Assembly (NCBI GenBank): GCA_016219225.1
Contig: JACRBX010000194.1
Coordinates: 1-38,484 of the forward strand
Direction of reading: 5' to 3'
DNA: 38,484 nucleotides
Origin: Deltaproteobacteria bacterium
Lineage (GTDB): Bacteria > Desulfobacterota > RBG-13-43-22
Both the position numbers and the translations under genes were made by a program. Positions 32,057-38,484 of the stretch are shown here, piece after piece. How positions within the stretch are numbered: the first letter of the stretch is position 1; each line of letters opens with the position of its first letter. The notes under the pieces are model-generated. The model made no database searches and had not been told where the DNA came from. It worked only from the letters and a program-made list of their open reading frames with translations.

Positions 32057-33661
32057 ATGGACTACGAGTCAACGACATTAGGGGGACTTTTAGAGAAGAG
32101 GACGGACCAATTTTCAGATAAAATCTATCTTCTCTTCAAAGAGACGGGAATTTCCTATCGGAAATTAAACGAAAAAGTAAACCAGGCGGCAAATGGATTG
32201 CTGCGATTGGGCGTGAAAAATGGAACGCCGGTAAATCTCCATCTGGCCAATTGTCCCGAGTTTCTCTTTGCCTTCTTCGCTGCGGCCAAAATCGGTGCGA
32301 TTGTGACTCCGACCAACCTGGCTTTGACCAAGGGGGAAGTCGGTTTTATCGTCAATCACGCCGATGCGGTCTTAAGCATTACCCAGCCGGCCTTTCAAGA
32401 CCTGATCCGGTCTTTGAAACCCGAATGCCGGAACCTCGAGAAGATAGTCGTTGTGGGCGGCGAAAGGTCGGACGGGGAATCGATTACCTGGGACGATTTT
32501 GTCCAAAACACATCGACCACCCTAAATGTACCGAACCTCCCTGAGCCGGATGATGTGGTGGTCAATATGTATACCTCGGGAACCACCGCCCTGCCCAAGG
32601 GGGTTATGCTGACCCATCAAAACATCCTCTCTGCCGGACATTCCTGGATGTGGCTGGTTGGATTTACACCCAAGGACCGGACCATGACCGGGTTCCCATT
32701 ATTCCATGCCAATGCCCTCTTCTTTAGTTGTGTCGGCAGCCTGTTCTGCGGCGGTAGTCTGGCCCTCCTCGATAAATTCAGCGCTTCCAATTATCTCAAA
32801 TTGGCGACCTACTATCAGGTAACCCATTTTAATTTTGCCGGTGCTGCCATGGCCCTTATGCTGGCGCAACCGGAAGATCCCGGTGATTCCAATAACCCGG
32901 TTCGCGTCATCCATAACGCCATGGGGCCAACGGAGATGATACAAAAATGGGTGAATCGTTTCAAAATCAGGGCGGTCATGATTTATAACCTCACCGAATG
33001 TGCCTTGGCCACCGGGACGCCTATCAGCGGGCCCCACCCCATCAAGTTAGGTTCCATCGGCTGGCCGGCCCCTTCGTTGCCCTTTTCCACGGAGGTTCGG
33101 GTGGTGAATGAAAAGGGTGAGGATACCCGGCCGGGTGTCGTTGGTGAGATCATCATACGGGGGCCGGCGCTAATGAAAGGGTATTACAAGGATCCTGAAA
33201 AAACCGCTGAAACCATCAAGAATGGCTGGCTTTACACCGGTGATGGCGGCTATCGGGATGAAGACGGCTGCCTTTGGTTTCACGACCGGATCAAAGACAC
33301 CCTCAAACCGAAAGGAGAAAATGTGGCTTCGGTCGAGGTGGAAGGCGTTATCGCTGCTCATCCTAAGGTGGCGGATGTGGGAGTCATCGGAGTGGCCGAT
33401 CCGGTGATGGGAGAAGAGATCAAGGCCTCTCTGGTATTGGTCGAAGGAGAGACTGCCGAAACGGTTCCCCCTGTAGAGATCATTAAGTGGTGTGAGGAGC
33501 GTCTGGCTAAATTCAAGATTCCGAGGTTTTACGAATACCGGGATAGACCTGTTCCCCGCATCCTGGGCGGGGCCAAAATTTCTAAAAAAGATTTGAGGAA
33601 AGAGAAAGAAGACCCAAGGCAGGGCTGCTATGATGCACGATCCGGGAAATGGCTCAAGTAA
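32057..33661 (+). CDS. acyl-CoA synthetase (AMP-forming, ANL superfamily)
   Basis: This 534-residue ligase activates a carboxylic acid to its CoA thioester through an acyl-AMP intermediate. AMP-binding motifs are present: P-loop MYTSGTTALPKGVMLTHQN (~172-190), YNLTECALATG (aromatic/Glu motif), GWLYTGDGGYRDEDG, the hinge DRIKDTLKPKGENVASVEVE, and the C-terminal catalytic Lys region ILGGAKISKKDLRKE. It resembles CaiC/fatty acyl-CoA ligases rather than acetyl-CoA synthetase, but chain length is not readable. AAGGAGA precedes the ATG. It connects the transport genes with the downstream thiolases in one apparent operon. Confidence 0.93.
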   Translation: MDYESTTLGGLLEKRTDQFSDKIYLLFKETGISYRKLNEKVNQAANGLLRLGVKNGTPVNLHLANCPEFLFAFFAAAKIGAIVTPTNLALTKGEVGFIVNHADAVLSITQPAFQDLIRSLKPECRNLEKIVVVGGERSDGESITWDDFVQNTSTTLNVPNLPEPDDVVVNMYTSGTTALPKGVMLTHQNILSAGHSWMWLVGFTPKDRTMTGFPLFHANALFFSCVGSLFCGGSLALLDKFSASNYLKLATYYQVTHFNFAGAAMALMLAQPEDPGDSNNPVRVIHNAMGPTEMIQKWVNRFKIRAVMIYNLTECALATGTPISGPHPIKLGSIGWPAPSLPFSTEVRVVNEKGEDTRPGVVGEIIIRGPALMKGYYKDPEKTAETIKNGWLYTGDGGYRDEDGCLWFHDRIKDTLKPKGENVASVEVEGVIAAHPKVADVGVIGVADPVMGEEIKASLVLVEGETAETVPPVEIIKWCEERLAKFKIPRFYEYRDRPVPRILGGAKISKKDLRKEKEDPRQGCYDARSGKWLK

Positions 33662-33667
33662 CCTTTA

Positions 33668-33858
33668 GTTTGAAAATAAACTTCGGGGATCGGGCTTCGG
33701 GGGTCAGGGATCGGCAAAATCCCATTGCCTATAAGCTCTTTTAATTTCAATTTTTACGCTTCGTGGTACCCTCTGGAAAATAAAGTTCGGAGTCAGTTTT
33801 ATGTTTTTCCCTTAACCCCCAATCCCTGACCCCATTTTCATGCTTCATGGTGCATTTT
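33668..33858 (-). repeat. dispersed intergenic repeat, copy D (near-identical inverted copy of 9140-9335)
   Basis: Read on the minus strand it starts TGCACCATGAAGCATGAAAA, then GGGGTCAGGGATTGGGGG, the same core as copy A (GACTCCGAACTTTATTTTCC, GAGGGTACCACGAAGCG, GGCAATGGGATTTTGCC) and a heptad tail ending TTTATTTTCAAAC. By eye the core differs from copy A at only a few positions. It lies inside the apparent operon, between the ligase and thiolase genes. Confidence 0.88.
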
Positions 33859-33930
33859 AGGGCATGAGGGGTTAGAAGGGATTCAAACGATTCTTATAAC
33901 AACAACCGTAAGTTAAGAAAGGAGAAGGAC

Positions 33931-35124
33931 ATGAATAAGAATAAGGTGATTATCGCCGGGGTCGGCATGATCCCTTTCAAGAAACCAGGAAAAAGTGAGA
34001 CCTATGATGTCATGGGGGCTCAGGCAGCCCAAGCGGCCCTTAAGGATGCCGGCATCGAGTACAAACAGGTGCAGCGGGCTATTGCCAGCTACGTCTATGG
34101 GGACACCTGCTCCGGTCAGGCGGCGCTCTACCACGTGGGCATAACCGGAATTCCTGTGGTCAATGTCAGCACAGCCTGCGCCAGCGGCTCCACGGCCTTC
34201 GCCCTGGCCACCGATGCGGTTAAAAGCGGGGCCGTGGATTGCGCCCTGGCGGTCGGCTTCGAGCAGATGGTTCCGGGTGCCCTTGATATGATTTTCCCCG
34301 ACAAACCCTGCCCGCAGGACCGCCATATAGCGGCCATTGCCCAATTGTCCTACCTCAGTGACGAAGAACTCAAAACGCCGGTAGCCATACTGATGTTCGG
34401 CTGCCAAACTGATTTGCTGAAGGAACGGTATGGCATCAGCGACCGGGCTCTGGCGCGCGTTGCGGTAAAGGCCCGCCGTCATGCGGCGGGCAATCCCAAC
34501 GCCATTTTCCGCGACCCGATTACCGAGGAGGACATCCTGGCCATGCCACCGATTTTCCGCAGTTTGCGTAAATTCTATGCCTGCCCACCCAGTTGCGGTG
34601 CCGCCGCGGTCATCGTTTGTAACGAAGAATTTGCTGCGAAAAACGCTATCTGCAGAGACATCTCCGTAGCCGGACAAGGCTGGGTCAGTGACCGGCAGAA
34701 TTATTTTGAAGGTGATCCGCTCGACATCATGTTGCGGGGCCTGGTCCGCGATTCCGCCAATCTAGCCTATGAAGAAGCCGGTCTTGGACCAGATGATGTG
34801 GATGTCATCGAGTTGCACGACTGTTTTACCAGCAATGAGATCGTCAATTACTCCGGTCTGGGTCTGTGCAAGGAAGAAGATCTGGAGCGGTTTGTGATGG
34901 AAGACCGGAATACCTACGGCGGACAGGTGGTGGTCAACCCATCGGGCGGGCTTTTATCCAAAGGTCACCCCCTCGGGGCTACCGGGCTGGCTCAGATTAC
35001 CGAACTTACCTGGCAATTGCGCGGCCAGGCCGGCCCCAGGCAGGTGGAAGGGGCGCGCATTGCCCTTCAGCAAAATGCCGGCGTCGGCAGTACCTATTGC
35101 GTCAATATTTTTCAGCGCCAGTGA
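33931..35124 (+). CDS. SCP2-type thiolase (acetyl-CoA acyltransferase-like)
   Basis: This 397-residue protein has the thiolase fold. The nucleophile C83 lies in NVSTACASGSTAF. The HDCF motif (H296, C298) is within DVIELHDCFTSNEIVNYSGL, and H346 is in GGLLSKGHPLGATG. The Cys in HDCF is the second catalytic Cys of SCP-x/archaeal thiolases, replacing the CxG near the C-terminus of classical thiolases, so the enzyme should be competent for thiolytic cleavage or condensation of beta-ketoacyl-CoA. A clear GGAGAAGG site precedes the ATG. A cupin gene and a second thiolase-like gene follow. The DUF35 partner common for this class is not seen here. Confidence 0.92.
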   Translation: MNKNKVIIAGVGMIPFKKPGKSETYDVMGAQAAQAALKDAGIEYKQVQRAIASYVYGDTCSGQAALYHVGITGIPVVNVSTACASGSTAFALATDAVKSGAVDCALAVGFEQMVPGALDMIFPDKPCPQDRHIAAIAQLSYLSDEELKTPVAILMFGCQTDLLKERYGISDRALARVAVKARRHAAGNPNAIFRDPITEEDILAMPPIFRSLRKFYACPPSCGAAAVIVCNEEFAAKNAICRDISVAGQGWVSDRQNYFEGDPLDIMLRGLVRDSANLAYEEAGLGPDDVDVIELHDCFTSNEIVNYSGLGLCKEEDLERFVMEDRNTYGGQVVVNPSGGLLSKGHPLGATGLAQITELTWQLRGQAGPRQVEGARIALQQNAGVGSTYCVNIFQRQ

Positions 35125-35160
35125 TTAAGGAAATCAAATATCTTAGAAAAGGAGAAAAAT

Positions 35161-35706
35161 ATGGTAGCTAAAATTCGTCGTGTTGTAACTGGAGTGAATG
35201 AAAAAGGAGAGTCCGTTGTTCAGTTCGATGGGGAAGCCCAAAATATTCTTTTATTTTCCAGTTATCCCGGTGCGGGTGTCACCGACTTGTGGGTAACTAG
35301 TGAGATCCCTGTTGATAACCGGGGCGATGTTGATCGGGGAACACTGCCGTTTAAACATGATCCTGATCCGAATGGTACGATATTCCGGATAGTCGAATTG
35401 CCTCCGGAAGAAAAATCGTCTGCTGCGGTCGATATGGATGCGGCCATGGATTCGTTGGGTAGCAAAAACAAGTTGACGGCCCAGGAGCGCACCAAACACC
35501 CAACCATGCATTTTACCGATTCCATTGATTACCTGGTTGTGATTTCGGGAGAACTCACCATGATCATGGACGTCGGTGAAGTTACGTTAAAAGGGGGGGA
35601 TTGCATCGTCCAACGTGGCACCAGACACGGCTGGGCCAATCGAGGCGATCAGCCGGTCATTTTTGCCGCCGTCCTGGTTGAGGCCATAAAACAGAGAGGG
35701 CATTAA
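35161..35706 (+). CDS. cupin-domain protein
   Basis: This 181-residue protein has a single cupin barrel in its C-terminal half: HFTDSIDYLVVISGELTMIM (~115-134), then VGEVTLKGGDCIVQRGTRHG and WANRGDQPVIFAAVLVEA. Motif 1 lacks the usual HxH pair (DSIDYLVVISG), and motif 2 keeps only one His (TRHGW), so metal binding is uncertain. The N-terminal ~100 residues are a partner or lid region (LWVTSEIPVDNRGD). AAAGGAG precedes the ATG. It sits between two thiolase genes with gaps of 36 and 71 bases. Function is unknown; it may bind substrate or regulate the thiolases. Confidence 0.85.
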   Translation: MVAKIRRVVTGVNEKGESVVQFDGEAQNILLFSSYPGAGVTDLWVTSEIPVDNRGDVDRGTLPFKHDPDPNGTIFRIVELPPEEKSSAAVDMDAAMDSLGSKNKLTAQERTKHPTMHFTDSIDYLVVISGELTMIMDVGEVTLKGGDCIVQRGTRHGWANRGDQPVIFAAVLVEAIKQRGH

Positions 35707-35777
35707 AAGAAATTGGAATCCAGAATTCAGAATAAATTCAGAATAAAAAATTAAAATTTCTTAAAGGAGGCGAGGAA

Positions 35778-37034
35778 ATGCGAGACGTCTACATTATAGG
35801 TATTTACGGGACACCGGTCAGAAAATATATGGATATCGGCTTCAAGGAGCTGACCCGGCGGGCCTTTATGGGGGCTATAGAGGATGCCGGGATGGAAAAC
35901 GGGGAGGACATCCAACTCTGTTATTTCAGCAATACCGGGGCGTTCACATTCAACCAGTATTATTTGCAAGGGCAGGCTTTCACCATCCCTTTGAAAAACG
36001 AAGGTCTTTTGCAGGCCAGGGTGCCCATTTTTAACGTTGAGGGGGGCTGCGCCTCAGGTTCCATCGCCGTGCACAACGCCTGGAAAGACATCCTCTCCGG
36101 GCAGTCGGAAGTCACTATGGCCATAGGGATAGAGAAAATGTACCACCCTGATGGAATCGGGGTTACGCTGGATGCTGTGGCCAAGGCCGAGGATAATGAA
36201 GGGAGTGCCGAGTGGAGAGACCTCCTGCAGAAGGCGGCCAGGGCAGCGGACTCGGATATCCGTTTCGGTCCGGACCGCTCCATCGCCATGGATTTTTATG
36301 CCCTGCTGGCCAAGGAGCACATGAAAAAATACGGCACCACCCAGACCCATATCGCCCATGCGGCGTCGAAGAACCATAAAAACAGTCTTAACAATCCCCG
36401 TGCCCAGTACCACTTTGACATGACCGTGGAGGATGTTCTGAAAGACCGGATGGTGAGTTGGCCGCTGACCCGGGCCATGTGTGCCCCGATCGGGGATGCG
36501 GCGGCGGCCGCCATTTTATGCTCCGGGGACTATCTCAGATCCATTCCATCGGGCGTCCGCGAAAGGGCCGTCAAGATTCGGGCCAGCGCCTTTGCCGGTG
36601 GGGTGTTCCATCGTCAGTCCCTGGATGATCGGGCCTCTGCGGCGGCGGCGGCCAGGGCTTACCAGATGGCCGGGATCAAACCCAGCGATATCGATGTCGT
36701 TGAGCTACATGATGCCACATCCATTGCGGAAATTCTTATTGTCGAGGATCTGCAACTGTGTCGTCCGGGGCAAGGCGGACCGTTCACGGCCTCCGGGGCT
36801 ACCCGGATCGATGGAGATGTGGCGGTCAATACCTCCGGAGGTCTGGTGTCCCGCGGTCACCCGGTCGGAGCCACCGGCATTATGATGCTCAACGAACTTT
36901 CATTGCAATTGCGCGGGGAGGCTGGAGCGAATCAGGTCAAAGATGTGGAACTGGCCCTTCAGGAAAATGGCGGCGGCTTTGTCGGGATGGATGTGGCCGT
37001 TTGTTCGGTGATGATTCTCGAACGAGCGGTCTAA
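35778..37034 (+). CDS. thiolase-like protein with altered active site
   Basis: This 418-residue thiolase-fold protein keeps the nucleophile C91 (NVEGGCASGSIAVHNA) and H361 in GGLVSRGHPVGATG. The HDC motif of the upstream paralog reads H311-D312-A313 (VVELHDATSIAEILIVEDLQ), so the second catalytic Cys is absent. The N-terminus starts RDVYIIGIYGTPVRKYMDIG and carries extra sequence relative to the 397-residue paralog. It may be a partner subunit, a non-decarboxylating synthase-like enzyme, or a thiolase with a different base. AAAGGAGG precedes the ATG. It is the last gene of the operon. Confidence 0.88.
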   Translation: MRDVYIIGIYGTPVRKYMDIGFKELTRRAFMGAIEDAGMENGEDIQLCYFSNTGAFTFNQYYLQGQAFTIPLKNEGLLQARVPIFNVEGGCASGSIAVHNAWKDILSGQSEVTMAIGIEKMYHPDGIGVTLDAVAKAEDNEGSAEWRDLLQKAARAADSDIRFGPDRSIAMDFYALLAKEHMKKYGTTQTHIAHAASKNHKNSLNNPRAQYHFDMTVEDVLKDRMVSWPLTRAMCAPIGDAAAAAILCSGDYLRSIPSGVRERAVKIRASAFAGGVFHRQSLDDRASAAAAARAYQMAGIKPSDIDVVELHDATSIAEILIVEDLQLCRPGQGGPFTASGATRIDGDVAVNTSGGLVSRGHPVGATGIMMLNELSLQLRGEAGANQVKDVELALQENGGGFVGMDVAVCSVMILERAV

Positions 37035-37059
37035 GGGGACCATCCTGGATTAAACTGCC

Positions 37060-37116
37060 GATACTGGATTTTGGATAAAAACAAACGATACTTGATAAAA
37101 TCCAGTATCAAGTATC
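37060..37116. repeat. overlapping inverted repeats (two mutually exclusive hairpins)
   Basis: GATACTGGATTTT (37060-37072) pairs perfectly with AAAATCCAGTATC (37097-37109). GATACTTGAT (37087-37096) pairs perfectly with ATCAAGTATC (37107-37116). The two 3' arms overlap, so only one hairpin can form at once. It lies between the convergent thiolase-like and PilZ genes and is built of heptads; the right part recurs at 18027. Confidence 0.8.
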
Positions 37117-37142
37117 CAGCATCACAGGGGGTACATATTCCA

Positions 37143-37475
37143 TCAGCTCTCAAAAATTTCCAAAAAATAGGCCAATTTGATCTCGTCCTTCGGAGCCATG
37201 GAGATAAATTGAAGCCCTGATCCTTTTCCATCATTTCCCTTATGGGCGACCCGGACTTCTATCTGAATCATGCCAATCTCCGGGAGGTCTATCAGGATGG
37301 AAAAAGTCTGCCCGACGGAACCCAGGTCCGCCACTTGGAAAAAACACCCTTTCGGGGACAGATTATGACAGAGTAATTTAAGTTTAAGATGGGGGATAAG
37401 GATGGAGACCCCCATGGGGATACGGGGAGATTTCCTCCTGTCCCGGTCCTGCTGATTGGAGTTTGCCTCGATCAT
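37143..37475 (-). CDS. PilZ-domain protein (predicted cyclic di-GMP binding)
   Basis: This 110-residue protein starts at ATG 37475, which has GGAGG seven bases upstream. The PilZ signature is complete: RxxxR (R14-K-S-P-R18 in DRRKSPRIPM) and N-x-S-x-x-G (N38, S40, G43 in CHNLSPKGCFF), with GKGSGLQF as the later barrel strand. It is a stand-alone PilZ domain, so it probably binds cyclic di-GMP and acts on a partner protein, for example in motility or exopolysaccharide control. No partner is visible in the window. Confidence 0.9.
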   Translation of the reverse strand: MIEANSNQQDRDRRKSPRIPMGVSILIPHLKLKLLCHNLSPKGCFFQVADLGSVGQTFSILIDLPEIGMIQIEVRVAHKGNDGKGSGLQFISMAPKDEIKLAYFLEIFES

Positions 37476-38141
37476 TTTCGATCCTCCGAACAGACGCAAG
37501 GGGTGGATTCATCATAAACCAGGATGGGGTCCCGGTTCGGCCCTGCAAAAAAGCTTAGTCGCCATGGTGGACAACATCAAAAAACAAGCCTCTCAACTTC
37601 TTTAATAAAGTGCGGGATAAATTCGCAAATGCACTCCGTTAGAACCTAAGCCTCGTCCGAGAGTTTCCCCGGAAGAGATGGCCCCCAAAGGGGGCAAAAT
37701 GCGGGGTGGGTGGAGTGATAACGGAACCCACCGATTAAAGTGGCCCTTAGTTACTTAAGAATAAATTTCTACGCAAAATGGATAGAATTTATTAAAGAAC
37801 AGGCCGTTAACCCGGAACCAGTCAAGACATTTAACATGTTTCGTATATCCAATTTTGGTTCCGGCTGGTCCGGGTTGGGTATATTTTGTTTTAAAGAATA
37901 CAGGATTCATCCTATTTACATGAAAATTATTCAAATTTAAATTATACTTACAGATATTACATTATAGAACAAAATAAAACGAGTCAAAAATATTTAAGGG
38001 AAAGTCTTCCTGGTCGGGGATATCAAAGTTCCTATTATACCCATAACAAGACGGAATAAAAGGAAAAAAAGGCAAGAAGCTTAATTTATTTCAATCATAA
38101 AAATCCAAATCGCCGAGAAGTGCCGAGGGGAGAAGGTTGAA
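37476..38141. other. long noncoding spacer with several hairpins
   Basis: No credible gene is seen in these 666 bases. GCCCCCAAAGGGGGC (37681-37695) and GGTGGGT/ACCCACC (37705-37711 with 37726-37732) form adjacent hairpins. AACCCGGAACCAG (from 37809) pairs, with one bulge, with CTGGTCCGGGTT (to 37876) around a long loop. From about 37900 the sequence is very AT-rich, as expected for the promoter region of the DUF547 gene. I cannot match it to a known riboswitch. Confidence 0.5.
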
Positions 38142-38484
38142 ATGAAAAAATCAAATATACGATACCTTGCCGGATTTATTATTATAGGTATCCAAGGACT
38201 GGTATCTTGGGGGGCGTTTGCCCTATCGTCTGACCGTGTCGATCATGGAATGTACGGCGAGCTCTTGCAGAAGTATGTTACCAATGGGGTAGTGGATTAT
38301 CAGGGATTCAAGAAGGAAGAGGCCAAGCTCGATCGATATCTCGGTGTTTTAGAGAAAGTCGACCCAAAGACCCTTTCCCCAAAGGAACAGTTCGCTTTTT
38401 ACGTCAACGCTTACAATTCCTGGACCATCAAACTGATCTTGAGCGCCTATCCTTCCATCCACTCGATCAAAGATCTCGGCAGTC
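38142..38484 (+). CDS. DUF547-domain protein, partial (C-terminus off window)
   Basis: The first 114 residues are visible. A signal peptide (MKKSNIRYLAGFIIIGIQGL, continuing to WGAFA) is followed by HGMYGELLQKYVTNGVVDYQ and GFKKEEAKLDRYLGVLEKVD. The diagnostic FYVNAYNSWTIKLILSAYPS segment matches the start of DUF547, a family of exported proteins of unknown function. The ATG is preceded by a purine-rich AGGGGAGAAGG site. The gene runs off the right edge. Confidence 0.85.
   Translation, partial: MKKSNIRYLAGFIIIGIQGLVSWGAFALSSDRVDHGMYGELLQKYVTNGVVDYQGFKKEEAKLDRYLGVLEKVDPKTLSPKEQFAFYVNAYNSWTIKLILSAYPSIHSIKDLGS

Noticed and set aside
37560-37740. Cyclic di-GMP (GEMM) or fluoride riboswitch near the PilZ gene
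   Set aside because: Hairpins are present but the conserved loop and junction sequences of those riboswitches are not.
37740-37940. GTG-started ORF of 66 codons
   Set aside because: No ribosome binding site, crosses a long inverted repeat, and resembles no protein.

Overview
The window looks like chromosome from a Desulfobacterota (deltaproteobacterial) anaerobe with a moderate GC content. The evidence is indirect: a selenocysteine-containing glutaredoxin, a sulfoacetaldehyde acetyltransferase/acetate kinase pair, a sirC-ccsA-hemA tetrapyrrole operon, a CobB-type sirtuin, and intergenic spacers full of 7-bp phased repeats. No ribosomal RNA or other taxonomic marker is present, so the assignment is an inference.

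Layout. Positions 1-2520 look like the scarred edge of an accessory island. A TIR-domain protein (575 codons visible, running off the left edge) lies next to an HU-like gene remnant, a tiny promoter-miniORF-terminator unit and the last ~39 codons of a tyrosine recombinase. Positions 2570-3270 hold a small hypothetical gene and a glutaredoxin whose active-site codon is UGA (selenocysteine), followed by a SECIS-like hairpin. Positions 3337-7204 (minus) carry tetR, xsc and ackA: sulfonate-derived sulfoacetaldehyde goes to sulfite plus acetyl phosphate, then to acetate plus ATP. tRNA-Val and tRNA-Asp, with a clear promoter and terminator, and RNase G follow. Positions 9081-12618 (plus) are a sirC-ccsA-hemA-Zn-protein operon.

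Positions 12615-22208 are mixed housekeeping and accessory genes: ssb, cysE, a TldD-like protease, an ABC-2 exporter, an HTH/Zn-ribbon regulator, sirtuin, glnS, a PIN/AbrB toxin-antitoxin pair and a secreted or anchored O-methyltransferase-like protein.

Positions 22308-37034 form the largest coherent unit. A MalT-like LuxR regulator is divergent from an apparent operon: DUF1302 outer-membrane protein, DUF1329 protein, Ycf48-like propeller, MMPL/RND transporter, acyl-CoA synthetase, SCP2-type thiolase, cupin, and a second thiolase-like protein. This reads as envelope transport plus CoA activation and thiolysis of an unidentified hydrophobic acid. A PilZ protein, a 670-bp structured noncoding region and the start of a DUF547 protein close the window.

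Most worth a second look: the selenoprotein glutaredoxin (its N-terminus would be lost by standard gene calling), the TIR protein with a degenerate PLD-like domain and an unrecognised C-terminus, the modular dispersed repeat/heptad-repeat family in many spacers, and the thiolase/cupin/thiolase arrangement. All calls were made by eye from the sequence; no database search was run.
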